Shown here in pieces: positions 1-7,267 of a DNA stretch of 13,126 bases. The stretch spans positions 1 through 13,126 of the forward strand of contig JANXYI010000444.1 in assembly GCA_025350085.1 (NCBI GenBank), read 5' to 3'. A model generated the notes under the pieces. That model was not told where the DNA came from. It ran no database searches and saw only the letters and a program-made list of their open reading frames with translations. A program made the position numbers and the translations under genes. The DNA comes from Deltaproteobacteria bacterium. GTDB taxonomy: Bacteria; Desulfobacterota; Desulfovibrionia; Desulfovibrionales; Desulfovibrionaceae. How positions within the stretch are numbered: the stretch's first letter is position 1; each line of letters begins with the position of its first letter.

Positions 1-104
1 GTCCGAGCGACGCTCGGACCAAGCCCTTTCGCTTGCATGAGGGGGTCCGGGGGAAATCATTTCCCCCGGCGGGGTCCAGGGGCAGCACCCCTGGCCGCCG
101 GAGG
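1..104 (-). repeat. Hairpin-rich intergenic repeat, copy A (truncated by window edge)
   Basis: This non-coding stretch abuts the stop codon of the TVP38-family gene and, read on the minus strand, follows its 3' end. It contains three inverted repeats: 76-94 (7-bp arms CCAGGGG/CCCCTGG), 47-69 (arms CCGGGGGAA/TTCCCCCGG) and 1-19 (arms GTCCGAGCG/CGCTCGGAC). Two blocks match copy B at 6298-6402 in reverse complement: 93-105 (GCCTCCGGCGGCC, identical) and 23-50 (identical to 6341-6367 apart from one inserted base). The last hairpin appears cut by the window edge, because positions 20-32 would pair with bases before position 1. No T-run follows any hairpin, so I do not call a standard terminator. 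A transcript-end or RNA-stabilising role is inference. Confidence 0.75.
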
Positions 105-800
105 CTATTCGGTCTCTTCCAGGTCCATTCCTTCGCGCTTGAAGGCGCGGTACACGGACAGTCCGAGCCAGGTGGCAACGGCCAGCAGGGCCACGCTCAG
201 GCCGATGGACAGGGTCTGGCCCAGGCCGGACTCGGCATTTATGCCGCCTCCGAAGATGGCGAAGACGAGGTTCTGCGGCAGGTAGCCCGCGGCCGAGCCC
301 AGGATGAAGGGCAGGGCCGGGATGCTGGTGACGCCCGCGGCCAGGTTCGTGAGCATGTTGTGGCCCACGGGAAACAGGCGGATGGCCAGGGTGGTGCGGA
401 AGGGCCCGGTGCGCAGGAAGGCGTCGAGCTTGGCGGCGCGGCGGTCGAAGCGCGCCAGCACGAAGTCGCGGCCCAGGTACCGGGCCACGGCAAAGTCCAT
501 GGCGCAGCCGACGGCCGTGCCCAGGGTGGCCAGGATGGTGCCCCAGAACCAGCCAAAGGCGTAGCCGCCGAGAAAGGCCGTGATCTGCCGGGGGATGCCC
601 AGGCCCGTGGTCAGGGCGGTGATGGCCAGGAAGAAGAGCACCCCGGCCAGGCCGTGGCCCTGCACCTGGCCCAGAATCCACTGGCGGTCCGTGAGGTGGC
701 CTTCCAGGCCGAGGCTGCGCGCCAGGAGCACGAGCCCCCCGAATACGGCCAAAAGGGCTAGGCCCTTGAGCACGGGCTTAAGCCCGCCGGGGTTAGCCAC
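105..800 (-). CDS. TVP38/TMEM64 family membrane protein (VTT domain)
   Basis: A 231-residue integral inner-membrane protein of the TVP38/TMEM64 (DedA-related, VTT/SNARE-associated) family. Its members are thought to move or scramble lipids or ions, and no substrate can be read from the sequence. An N-terminal hydrophobic helix lies at about 10-28. The family core runs from about 50 to 186: a Gly-rich stretch FLGGYAFGWFWG (77-87), then GTAVGCAMDFAVARYLGRD (94-112), then IRLFPVGHNML (140-150) and AAGYLPQNLVF (170-180). A last helix lies at about 195-215, before a charged tail. The start is GTG at 800, chosen because GGAGAG lies 7 bases upstream and no better in-frame start is near. The start overlaps the stop of the upstream membrane gene by 8 bases, which implies translational coupling. 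A hairpin repeat begins directly after the stop codon. Confidence 0.9.
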   Translation of the reverse strand: MANPGGLKPVLKGLALLAVFGGLVLLARSLGLEGHLTDRQWILGQVQGHGLAGVLFFLAITALTTGLGIPRQITAFLGGYAFGWFWGTILATLGTAVGCAMDFAVARYLGRDFVLARFDRRAAKLDAFLRTGPFRTTLAIRLFPVGHNMLTNLAAGVTSIPALPFILGSAAGYLPQNLVFAIFGGGINAESGLGQTLSIGLSVALLAVATWLGLSVYRAFKREGMDLEETE

Positions 801-1143
801 CAGTGGACTCTCCGCGTTTGGCCGCGCGCCGTTCGCGTCGGCTCAGGCCCGCCTCGGTGATGCCGGTTTGTTCGCCCCGCGTGCTGTTGATGAGGCAGAA
901 GCCCAGGAACAGGGCCAGGCCCTGGGCCGCGCCAAAGACCAGGTCCTGCTGGATGATGGCGTACCAGACGCCCGCACCGCAGCCCAGGACAAGCGGGATG
1001 AAGGGCCAGCGCGGCCGGCGCGTGCTGAGCTGCGGGAGGCCCAGCAGCCCGCGCCAGATGACGGCCATGATGGCCACGAACTGCATGAGCACGGCAAAGG
1101 CCAGAAGCTGCGTGGACAGCGGCACGAACACGGTGGTCGGCAT
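793..1143 (-). CDS. Small three-helix membrane protein, weakly lipid-A-biosynthesis-N-domain-like
   Basis: A 116-residue membrane protein with three predicted helices, at about 12-36, 46-64 and 68-87, and a basic C-terminal tail (SRRERRAAKRG). The second and third helices and their junction (WYAIIQQDLVFGAAQGLALF, about 60-79) recall the small lipid A biosynthesis N-terminal (LAB_N) family, which often shows a 'YA...DPVF..GQ..G.F' pattern. The usual helix-1 motif of that family is not evident, so the link is tentative. ATG at 1143 is preceded by AAGGAG at a 5-base spacing, a much better start than the in-frame upstream codons. It sits 28 bases after the GGDEF-TPR gene and overlaps the TVP38-family gene by 8 bases, so the three probably share a transcript. 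Its function is unknown. Confidence 0.8.
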   Translation of the reverse strand: MPTTVFVPLSTQLLAFAVLMQFVAIMAVIWRGLLGLPQLSTRRPRWPFIPLVLGCGAGVWYAIIQQDLVFGAAQGLALFLGFCLINSTRGEQTGITEAGLSRRERRAAKRGESTGG

Positions 1144-1171
1144 GGGGTCTCCTTGGGCGGGCGGGTGCTGT

Positions 1172-3691
1172 TTAAGCGTGGCCGCGCGCCTCGGCCTTGC
1201 GGGCGTCCTCATGACGGCCCTGGAGGTTCAGGGCCTGCACCAGGGTGTCCCAGAACTCCTGGCGCTCGGGCATGAGCGCCGCGGCCTGCCGGGCCAGCAC
1301 CTCGGCGATCTGCGGGTCTTCGCCTCCGTCCAGGTACAGCCGCGCCAGCATGTGCAGGGCCAGCGCGTCGTTGTGGTTGGCTGAAAGGGCCAGGTGCAGG
1401 CATTCGCGCGCCCGGTCAGGATCGCCTTGGGCCAGGGCCACGCGCGCCAGCGGGCGCAGGGCCGCGGCCTCGATGCCCGGGGTTTCAAGCGCCTTCTGGT
1501 ACAGGTCCTCGGCCGAGGACAGGTCGCCAGCGGCCTCGGCCAGGGAGCCCAGGCGCACCAGGCTGAAGCCGTGGCCGGGGTCCAGTGACAGGCAGCGCTC
1601 GTAGGCCGCGCGGGCGGCGGCGATCTCGTCCAGGCGCTGACAGGCCCAGCCCAGGTTGTAGTGGGCCATGACGTTGTCCGCCTCTGCCGCCACCACCTGC
1701 TCGAACTCGCGCCGGGCCAGGTCGGCCTTGCCCAGCTGGGCGTAGCAGATGCCCAGCGAATTGCGCGCCAGCATGTTGTCCGGGTCGGCCAACAGCGCCA
1801 GCTTGAACTCCTCCACCGCGGCGTAGAGGTCGCCCTCGGCGAACAGGCGGTCCGCGGCGACGTTGAGCGACAGGCTGCCGAACACGGCCACGCGCGGGAC
1901 GGGCAGGAGCAGGGCGTGCTCCAGGGCCTTGCGCGCGTTGTCCAGGGCATCGGCCTTGGGCAAATGCAGGAAGGGGTAATGGGCCAGGCCCACGGCCAGG
2001 TCCAGGCCAAACTCGGCCGAGGCCTGGCGGCAGAATTCCAGCGCGCGTTGCTCCAGCTCCGCCGGGTCCGCGCCGGGCAGGAAATGTACCAGCCCGCCCA
2101 GGCCGAAGCGTCCGCCTGCCGCGCGCGCGGCCTTGCCGCCCGGCTTGGGCCCGGCGGGCTTGGCGCCTGAACCGGGCAGGAAAATGCCCTCGGCCAGGGC
2201 CGCCACCTGGGCCACGGCCGCGTCCAGGCGCTGCTGCAGCCCGCCAGGGCGGGAGCCTGGGGCCTCCAACGGGTGCTCGGCCAGGAGCTCGGAATGGCGC
2301 TCAACATGGGGTGTCACAATGCGCGTGAGCAGCACGCAGAAGCGCTCCGAGCGGCCGCGCGCCCGGGCGAAAAAGGCCAGGAAGTCGCGGTAGCCGTAGA
2401 GCCCGGTGAGCATGTCGCGGCTGGCCCCGGCTACGGCGTCGGCCTCGGCGGCAAAGAGGCTGTCGCGCTCCTGGATCAGGGTCAGCCGGTCGCCGGGTTC
2501 CGGAACCCAGGCCGGGTCGCCCGTGTGGAGCAGCTCGGCAAAGGACAGGTCCTCCTGCACCTCGGCCAGCACGATCTCGCCCTTGTACAGGGCGGGCGGA
2601 CGGCCGTGCAGGCGCTCGTCCTCGGACAGCCGGGCCTCGAAGCTGCGCTGCTGGAACCGGGGCGACCAGACGAGGTAGCGCAGGCCCTCCTGGGCGCCCA
2701 CGCCGCGGCCCAGGCTCACGGCCAGGCGCTGCATGGGCAGCACCTCGAGAACGCGCCCGCCGGACCGGACGATGTCGCCGAAGCCGAAGACCCGGTTGCG
2801 GCCGTGGTCCTTGGAGGTGCCCACGGCCTTGGCCGCCGCGCGCATGAGGATGCGCGCCTGCTCGCGCGGGGTGCGCTGGAACTGCCGCCCGCGCAGGCTC
2901 TGGGGATAGTTGGCGTAGCCCAGGCTGGCCGAGACCCCGATGCGGTCGCCCGTGACCTCGTCCTGGAAGCTCAAGGCCGCGATGGCCTGGCGCGCCTGCT
3001 CGGCCAGCTCCTGGCAGGTCTTGGGGCTGGCGTCCGGGATGAGCAGGGCAAAGGTGTCGTTGTGCAGGCGCGCGGCCGTGACCGGGCCCGGGCAGACCCC
3101 GGCAATGGCCCGGCCCACCTGGGCGTTGATGCTGTCGCCCACCAGGTAGCCGTAGCGTTCGTTGATCCACTGGAAGGAGTCCAAGTCGAGCAGGATGAGG
3201 CCGAGCGAGGCGCTGAAGCCTTGCAGCTCGGGGTCGGAGCGGCCGCCGGTGGTGGCCTGCAGGCTGTGCTGGATGAGGTCGATCTCCTGGGTCAGGCTGT
3301 CCAGGAAATACCCGCGGCTGGACAGGCCGGTCAGGGCGTCGGTGACGCCGCGCTTGTAGAGCAGCAGCTTCTCCAGCACGGCCTGGGCCAGGCGCAGGAG
3401 ATAGGGCGGCAGGGCCTTTGGCGCCGCCAGGCGCACCCCGCGGGCCACGAACACGCCCAGGGTCTCGCCGTGCAGGGTCAGCGGCAGCGTCAGCTCCCGG
3501 GCCTTTGGGTCGTAGTGGAGCGCCGGGCAGCCGTCGCCCTCGCGCGGGAAGAACAGGCTGTAGGACGAAAACGGCAGGAACTCGCGCACCCCGTCCTTGA
3601 GCGCGTGCTCCAGGTCGATCAGGTCCTGCCTGGTCAGGCGGACGTTTCTGTCGGCGAGGGTGGCGGCAAGGATGTCGGCTGGCGAGCGCAT
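1172..3691 (-). CDS. GAF-like / double degenerate GGDEF / TPR protein
   Basis: An 839-residue, apparently cytoplasmic protein with no signal peptide or membrane helix. Residues about 36-110 look GAF-like. The first GGDEF-type domain covers about 116-306, with DALTGLSSRGYF (118-129), LDLDSF (168-173) and NDHGRNRVF-like end KDHGRNRVF (294-302). Its signature, however, is RLHNDTF (208-214) rather than R-GGDEF. A beta-rich linker spans 310-412 and ends in GDRLTLI. A second, more divergent GGDEF fold covers about 424-606, with DMLTGLYGYRDF (426-437) and FGLGGLVHFLP (529-539) in place of GGDEF. At least five TPR units fill 609-835. Both active sites lack the catalytic glycine/acidic residues, so diguanylate cyclase activity is unlikely; c-di-GMP or nucleotide sensing, or scaffolding, is inference. 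I chose ATG at 3691 because the upstream extension is Arg/Pro-rich and would run into panC. No strong Shine-Dalgarno sequence is visible. Confidence 0.85.
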   Translation of the reverse strand: MRSPADILAATLADRNVRLTRQDLIDLEHALKDGVREFLPFSSYSLFFPREGDGCPALHYDPKARELTLPLTLHGETLGVFVARGVRLAAPKALPPYLLRLAQAVLEKLLLYKRGVTDALTGLSSRGYFLDSLTQEIDLIQHSLQATTGGRSDPELQGFSASLGLILLDLDSFQWINERYGYLVGDSINAQVGRAIAGVCPGPVTAARLHNDTFALLIPDASPKTCQELAEQARQAIAALSFQDEVTGDRIGVSASLGYANYPQSLRGRQFQRTPREQARILMRAAAKAVGTSKDHGRNRVFGFGDIVRSGGRVLEVLPMQRLAVSLGRGVGAQEGLRYLVWSPRFQQRSFEARLSEDERLHGRPPALYKGEIVLAEVQEDLSFAELLHTGDPAWVPEPGDRLTLIQERDSLFAAEADAVAGASRDMLTGLYGYRDFLAFFARARGRSERFCVLLTRIVTPHVERHSELLAEHPLEAPGSRPGGLQQRLDAAVAQVAALAEGIFLPGSGAKPAGPKPGGKAARAAGGRFGLGGLVHFLPGADPAELEQRALEFCRQASAEFGLDLAVGLAHYPFLHLPKADALDNARKALEHALLLPVPRVAVFGSLSLNVAADRLFAEGDLYAAVEEFKLALLADPDNMLARNSLGICYAQLGKADLARREFEQVVAAEADNVMAHYNLGWACQRLDEIAAARAAYERCLSLDPGHGFSLVRLGSLAEAAGDLSSAEDLYQKALETPGIEAAALRPLARVALAQGDPDRARECLHLALSANHNDALALHMLARLYLDGGEDPQIAEVLARQAAALMPERQEFWDTLVQALNLQGRHEDARKAEARGHA

Positions 3692-3814
3692 GGGCGTCTG
3701 TCTAACCCGAGCCGGGACGCAGCACAAGGGCCTGCCAAACCGGGCCCGGAAATATCTGTGGACAGCGCCAGGGGTTCGTGCCATGGCTGCTTTCGAAACG
3801 ACCCCGAGAGCCCC
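3692..3814. promoter_or_regulatory. Divergent intergenic gap between GGDEF-TPR gene and panC
   Basis: These 123 bases separate two divergent starts, so promoters for both transcripts should lie here. I see no convincing -35/-10 pair for either direction. A short AT-rich patch (GAAATATCTGTGG, around 3748-3760) and a TTTCGAAA palindrome (around 3791-3798) are the only notable elements. Promoter content is inferred from gene layout rather than read directly. Confidence 0.35.
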
Positions 3815-4663
3815 ATGGACCACCTCGCCGACCCCTTACTCCTCCGCCAGCACTGCCAGTCGTGGCGCGCTCAGGGCCTCACCATAGCCCTGGTGCCGAC
3901 CATGGGCTTTCTGCACGCCGGGCATCTCTCGCTCCTTGACCATGCGCGCACCCTGGCCGACAAGTTGGTGCTGAGCATCTTCGTCAATCCCACACAGTTC
4001 GGCCCAAACGAGGACCTGGAGCGCTACCCGCGCGACCTGCCACGCGATCTCTCTCTGGCCGAGGAACACGGCGTGGACCTGGTCTTCGCGCCCGAGCCGC
4101 AAGCCATGTACCAGCCGGACCACGCCACCTGGGTCACGGTGCCGGAGCTGGCCAAGGGGCTCTGCGGCGCCGCGCGGCCCGGGCATTTCCGGGGCGTGTG
4201 CACCGTGGTCGCGAAACTTTTCGGGCTCGTGCGACCGGACTGGGCCGTGTTCGGCCAGAAGGACTGGCAGCAGCTGGCCATCATCCGGCGCATGGTGCGG
4301 GACCTGGAGCTGGGCGTGACCATCGTGGGCCGGCCCATATTTCGTGAGCCCGGCGGTCTGGCCATGAGCTCGCGCAATGTTTATCTTATGCCACAGGAGC
4401 GCGCCCAGGCCCCGGCCATCCGCCAGGGGCTCGAACTGGTGCAGGCCGCGGTCAATGGCGGCGAGCTTGACGCGGCCCGGCTGGGCCTTATGTTCCGCGC
4501 GTACCTGGCCGAAAAGCTGCCTGAGGCGCGCCTGGATTATGTAGAGCTGGTGCACCCGGAATCCCTGGTCCCAGTGGCCCGCGTGGGAGCGCCCACGCTT
4601 CTGGCCGTGGCCGTGTTCATGGGCCGGGTGCGCCTTATAGACAACATTCTGCTGGAGGTGTAA
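3815..4663 (+). CDS. panC: Pantothenate synthetase (pantoate--beta-alanine ligase)
   Basis: A 282-residue cytoplasmic enzyme that joins pantoate and beta-alanine using ATP, the last step of pantothenate synthesis. Its length is normal for the family. Visible signatures are VPTMGFLHAGHLSL (27-40), which holds the HIGH-type nucleotide-binding motif HAGH, NPTQFGPNEDLERYPRD (58-74), RPGHFRGV (121-128), FGQKDWQQL (146-154) and LAMSSRN (182-188), the KMSKS-like loop. ATG at 3815 gives the typical start, about 30 residues before the GFLHAGH motif, with only a weak purine-rich ribosome site (GAGAG) ahead. The frame is open far upstream, but that is a shadow over the divergent gene. panD follows after 6 bases, so the consumer and the maker of beta-alanine are co-transcribed. 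Confidence 0.97.
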   Translation: MDHLADPLLLRQHCQSWRAQGLTIALVPTMGFLHAGHLSLLDHARTLADKLVLSIFVNPTQFGPNEDLERYPRDLPRDLSLAEEHGVDLVFAPEPQAMYQPDHATWVTVPELAKGLCGAARPGHFRGVCTVVAKLFGLVRPDWAVFGQKDWQQLAIIRRMVRDLELGVTIVGRPIFREPGGLAMSSRNVYLMPQERAQAPAIRQGLELVQAAVNGGELDAARLGLMFRAYLAEKLPEARLDYVELVHPESLVPVARVGAPTLLAVAVFMGRVRLIDNILLEV

Positions 4664-4669
4664 GAGCCG

Positions 4670-5023
4670 TTGCCCAGACGTACCTTTTTAAGCGCCAAGA
4701 TCCACGGAGCCACCCTCACCTCGGTGAACCTGGACTACGAGGGCAGCATCTCCGTGGACACGGCCCTGCTCGAAGCGGTGGGCATCCTGCCCTATGAGCG
4801 CGTCGACGTGTACAACCTGGTCAACGGGGAGCGGCTGACCACCTACGCCATCCCCGGCGACCCCGGCGAGGTCTGCCTGAACGGCGCCGCGGCCCACAAG
4901 GGCGCGGTGGGGCAGAGAGTCATTTTAGCGACATACCTGGAGCTTGAGCCCGGGGAGATTCCCGGGCACAGGCCCAGGGTGATTCGAGTGGATGCCGCCA
5001 ACAGGCCCGAGGCGGCCCGCTGA
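4670..5023 (+). CDS. panD: Aspartate 1-decarboxylase proenzyme
   Basis: A 117-residue pyruvoyl-dependent enzyme that makes beta-alanine from aspartate for PanC. The proenzyme cleaves itself at a Gly-Ser bond to give a small beta and a larger alpha chain. The site here is YEGS (23-26), with cleavage expected between Gly25 and Ser26, and Ser26 becoming the pyruvoyl group. Other family residues are present: Lys10 and His12 (AKIHGATL), Arg55, Thr58 and Tyr59 (NGERLTTYAI), and NGAAAH. They align one residue later than in the E. coli protein. The start is TTG at 4670; no ATG or GTG would retain the conserved N-terminus, and GGAGG (4654-4658) lies 11 bases ahead, inside the panC end. It sits between panC (6-base gap) and metK (33-base gap), in one likely operon. 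Confidence 0.96.
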   Translation: MPRRTFLSAKIHGATLTSVNLDYEGSISVDTALLEAVGILPYERVDVYNLVNGERLTTYAIPGDPGEVCLNGAAAHKGAVGQRVILATYLELEPGEIPGHRPRVIRVDAANRPEAAR

Positions 5024-5056
5024 TCCAAATCTTACCTGATATACTGGAGGACTTGC

Positions 5057-6226
5057 ATGATTTCACCGAAAAGCCGTTACATGTTCACGTCCGAGTCCGT
5101 CACCGAGGGACACCCGGACAAGGTGGCTGACGCCATCTCCGACGCGGTCCTGGACGCCCTTATCGGGCCGGACCCGAAATCCCGCGTGGCCTGCGAAACG
5201 CTCGTGACCACCGGCATGGCCTTCATCGCCGGCGAGATCACCACCAGCGCCTACGCCGACCTGCCGACCATCGTGCGCGAGACCGTGAAGGAGATTGGCT
5301 ACAACAGCTCCGAGATGGGCTATGACTACGCCACCTGCGCGGTCATGTCCTCCATCGACAAGCAGAGCGCGGACATCGCCCAGGGCGTGGACCGCGTGAA
5401 GCCCGAGGACCAGGGTGCAGGCGACCAGGGCATGATGTTCGGCTTCGCCAGTAAGGAAACCCCCACGCTGATGCCCGCGCCCATCTACTACGCGCATCAG
5501 CTGTCCCAGCGCCTGACCTTTGTGCGCAAGCAGGGCATTTTGAAGTTCCTGCGCCCGGACGGCAAGACCCAGGTGGCCGTGGAATACGAGAAGGGCAAGC
5601 CCGTGCGCATCGACAACGTGGTCGTCTCGGCCCAGCATGACGAGACCATCACCCACGGCGATCTGGTGGAGGCCATCAAGAAAGAGGTCATCTACGCCAC
5701 GCTGCCGCAGAATCTCATTGACGACAAACTGAAGATCTACGTGAACCCCACCGGCCGCTTCGTCATCGGCGGACCCGTGGGCGACTGCGGCCTCACTGGC
5801 CGCAAGATCATCCAGGATACCTACGGCGGCGCGGGAGCCCACGGCGGCGGCGCCTTCTCCGGCAAGGACCCCTCCAAGGTCGACCGCTCGGGCGCGTACA
5901 TGGCGCGCTACGTGGCCAAGAACATCGTGGCCGCGGGCCTGGGCGATATCGCCGAGGTCCAGATCGCCTACGCCATCGGCGTGGCCGAGCCGGTCTCCGT
6001 TGTCTGCACCACCCACGGCACCGGCAATGTGGCCGACGACGTGCTGACCAAGGCCGTGCGTGAAGTGTTCGACCTGCGCCCCTACTACATCCTGAAGCGG
6101 CTCGACCTGCGTCGGCCCATCTACCGTCTGACCACCAACTACGGCCACTTTGGCCGCGAGCTGCCGGAATTCACCTGGGAGAAGACCGACGCTGCGGCTG
6201 ACCTCAAGACGGCCTGCAAGCTCTAG
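5057..6226 (+). CDS. metK: S-adenosylmethionine synthetase
   Basis: A 389-residue cytoplasmic enzyme that makes S-adenosylmethionine from methionine and ATP. Family signatures are intact: [20 protein letters not shown] near the N-terminus, the [11 protein letters not shown] segment (about 122-132), and the phosphate-binding [20 protein letters not shown] (about 257-276). Length matches the family. ATG at 5057 is preceded by GGAGG (5046-5050) at a 6-base spacing. The 33-base gap after panD is too short for a SAM riboswitch, and none is visible, so expression is probably set by the promoter upstream of panC or by an internal site. A strong intrinsic terminator follows 24 bases after the stop codon. 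Confidence 0.98.
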   Translation: MISPKSRYMFTSESVTEGHPDKVADAISDAVLDALIGPDPKSRVACETLVTTGMAFIAGEITTSAYADLPTIVRETVKEIGYNSSEMGYDYATCAVMSSIDKQSADIAQGVDRVKPEDQGAGDQGMMFGFASKETPTLMPAPIYYAHQLSQRLTFVRKQGILKFLRPDGKTQVAVEYEKGKPVRIDNVVVSAQHDETITHGDLVEAIKKEVIYATLPQNLIDDKLKIYVNPTGRFVIGGPVGDCGLTGRKIIQDTYGGAGAHGGGAFSGKDPSKVDRSGAYMARYVAKNIVAAGLGDIAEVQIAYAIGVAEPVSVVCTTHGTGNVADDVLTKAVREVFDLRPYYILKRLDLRRPIYRLTTNYGHFGRELPEFTWEKTDAAADLKTACKL

Positions 6227-6250
6227 CCTTTTATCCAGCCTGAAACGCCG

Positions 6251-6289
6251 ACGGGGCGGGGAGTGTTCAGCTCCTCGCCCCGTTTTTTT
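6251..6289 (+). terminator. Intrinsic terminator after metK
   Basis: A 13-bp stem has arms 6251-6263 (ACGGGGCGGGGAG) and 6271-6283 (CTCCTCGCCCCGT), one G-U pair and a 7-base loop, followed by seven T residues (6283-6289). It ends the panC-panD-metK transcript. Read in reverse the hairpin is followed by CGGCGTTTC without a T-run, so it works in the plus direction only. Confidence 0.93.
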
Positions 6290-6297
6290 GTGGGGAT

Positions 6298-6402
6298 GCC
6301 TCCGGCGGCCGGGGGGGCCCCTTCGGGGTTTCATCGCCCCCCGGACCCCCTCATCAAGCGAAAGGGCCAGGGACGAGTTCCACTCGTCCCTGGCCCTTTC
6401 GC
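6298..6402 (+). repeat. Hairpin-rich intergenic repeat, copy B
   Basis: This element follows the metK terminator and matches copy A (1-104, opposite strand). It begins with GCCTCCGGCGGCC (6298-6310) and shares a 27-base block at 6341-6367 with one indel. Its first hairpin has outer arms CCGGGGGG/CCCCCCGG enclosing CCCC-TTCG-GGGG, a stable UUCG tetraloop. Its second is a perfect 20-bp stem, 6358-6377 with 6383-6402, and loop TTCCA. The stem sequences differ between copies while pairing is kept, which suggests selection on structure. No T-run follows. Confidence 0.75.
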
Positions 6403-6404
6403 CA

Positions 6405-6478
6405 TAATGGGATTCCAAAGGGACGCGTCCCTTTGGCAGTGGGGGTGCGGGGGGGGCAGCGCCTCCCCCGGTTCTCCC
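6405..6478 (-). repeat. Hairpin element after trpA, possible diverged member of the same family
   Basis: Read on the minus strand from the trpA stop, this stretch has a G-rich inverted repeat (about 6450-6469, GGGGG..GGC/GCC..CCCCC), a CACCCCCA spacer and a perfect 22-base palindrome (6415-6436, arm CCAAAGGGACG). The order of G-rich palindrome, ACCCCC spacer and AAAGGG-containing palindrome resembles copies A and B, but the primary sequence is mostly different, so membership is tentative. It is the only candidate end signal for the trp operon. It lacks a T-run, so termination here is unproven. Confidence 0.5.
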
Positions 6479-7258
6479 CTACTTCCAGACCTGCATAAAA
6501 CCCTTACTGTCCCCGCCCGCGTCGATGTGCCGGATGAGCGCGCTGCCGAACACGGCGGCGTCCACCAGGCCGTCGAGCGCCTTGAGCTGGTCCGGGTGCT
6601 TGAGCCCGAAGCCCAGGGCCACGGGGATGTCGAAGGCGGCCTTGGCCGCGGCCAGGCCCGTGCGGATGGTCTCCGGCAGGCCGGTGTCAAAGGCCGAGCG
6701 TACGCCCGTGGTGCCAAGGACCGACACAAAGTAGACAAAGCCCCGGCCCTCGCGGGCGTAGAGCGCCATGCGCCCGGGCGTGGTGTTCAGGCCCACCAGG
6801 GGAATGAGCACCAGGCCGCAGGGGTCGAAGGCCGCGCGGATGGGGCCGGACTCCTCAAAGGGCACGTCGGCCAGGATGACCCCGTGCACCCCGGCCGAGG
6901 AGGCGTCGCGGCCGAAGCGTTCCAGGCCGTACTGCAAAACCGGGTTCAGGTAGCCCATGAGCACCAACCCGGCCTTGTAGCGGCCTTTCCTCGCGGCCAG
7001 TTCGGAGAGAATCCACGAGAGGTTCACGCCCGCGTCCAGGCACTTGAGGCTCGCGTGCTCGACCACGGGTCCGTCGGCCACGGGGTCGGAAAAGGGCATG
7101 CCGATCTCGATGATGTCCGCGCCGCTTTCGTCGAGCGCGTCGATCTCGTCCCAGAAGCGGTTCTTGTCCGGGTAGCCTGCGGGCAGGAAGGGGATCAGGC
7201 CGAGGCGGCCCTTGGCCCGCGCCGCGGCAATGCGTTTGGTCAGGATGTTCGTGCTCAT
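6479..7258 (-). CDS. trpA: Tryptophan synthase alpha subunit
   Basis: A 259-residue TIM-barrel enzyme that cleaves indole-3-glycerol phosphate to indole and glyceraldehyde 3-phosphate; indole passes to the beta subunit. Catalytic residues are visible as Glu51 in EIGMPFSDPVADGP (51-64) and Asp62 in the same segment. ADVPFEES (130-137), FVSVLGTTGVR (177-187) and ALGFGLKHPDQL (214-225) form the other conserved loops. It is about ten residues shorter than enterobacterial TrpA, but has no internal gap in key motifs. ATG at 7258 has GAGG six bases ahead. It is the last gene of the operon, 9 bases after trpB, and converges on metK. Confidence 0.97.
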   Translation of the reverse strand: MSTNILTKRIAAARAKGRLGLIPFLPAGYPDKNRFWDEIDALDESGADIIEIGMPFSDPVADGPVVEHASLKCLDAGVNLSWILSELAARKGRYKAGLVLMGYLNPVLQYGLERFGRDASSAGVHGVILADVPFEESGPIRAAFDPCGLVLIPLVGLNTTPGRMALYAREGRGFVYFVSVLGTTGVRSAFDTGLPETIRTGLAAAKAAFDIPVALGFGLKHPDQLKALDGLVDAAVFGSALIRHIDAGGDSKGFMQVWK

Positions 7259-7267
7259 GTCGGGCCT

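Noticed and set aside
2273..3814. N-terminal extension of the panC frame, far upstream over the GGDEF-TPR gene
   Set aside because: The extension is low-complexity and antisense to a gene with recognisable domains. PanC is full length from the ATG at 3815.
3692..3823. Upstream extension of the GGDEF-TPR gene by 44 residues
   Set aside because: It would overlap the panC start and remove the divergent promoter region, and the added residues look non-coding. The start at 3691 is preferred although its ribosome site is weak.
5038..5050. TATACT box in the panD-metK gap as a metK promoter
   Set aside because: It directly abuts the metK ribosome site, so a transcript from it would start almost at the ATG. 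No -35 match is seen at the right distance.
5024..5056. SAM riboswitch upstream of metK
   Set aside because: The gap is only 33 bases, with no room for any known SAM riboswitch fold.
6358..6402. The 20-bp perfect hairpin read as an intrinsic terminator
   Set aside because: Neither side carries a T-run and a good terminator already lies just after metK. It is better explained as part of the repeat element.
5063..6418. Long open frame on the minus strand covering metK (451 codons)
   Set aside because: It is antisense to an intact metK with all family motifs, has low-complexity His/Gly/Val-rich composition, and is explained by GC-rich codon bias.
6290..6478. CRISPR array or IS end between metK and trpA
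   Set aside because: The repeats are inverted palindromes, not regularly spaced direct repeats, and there is no transposase frame or target-site duplication.
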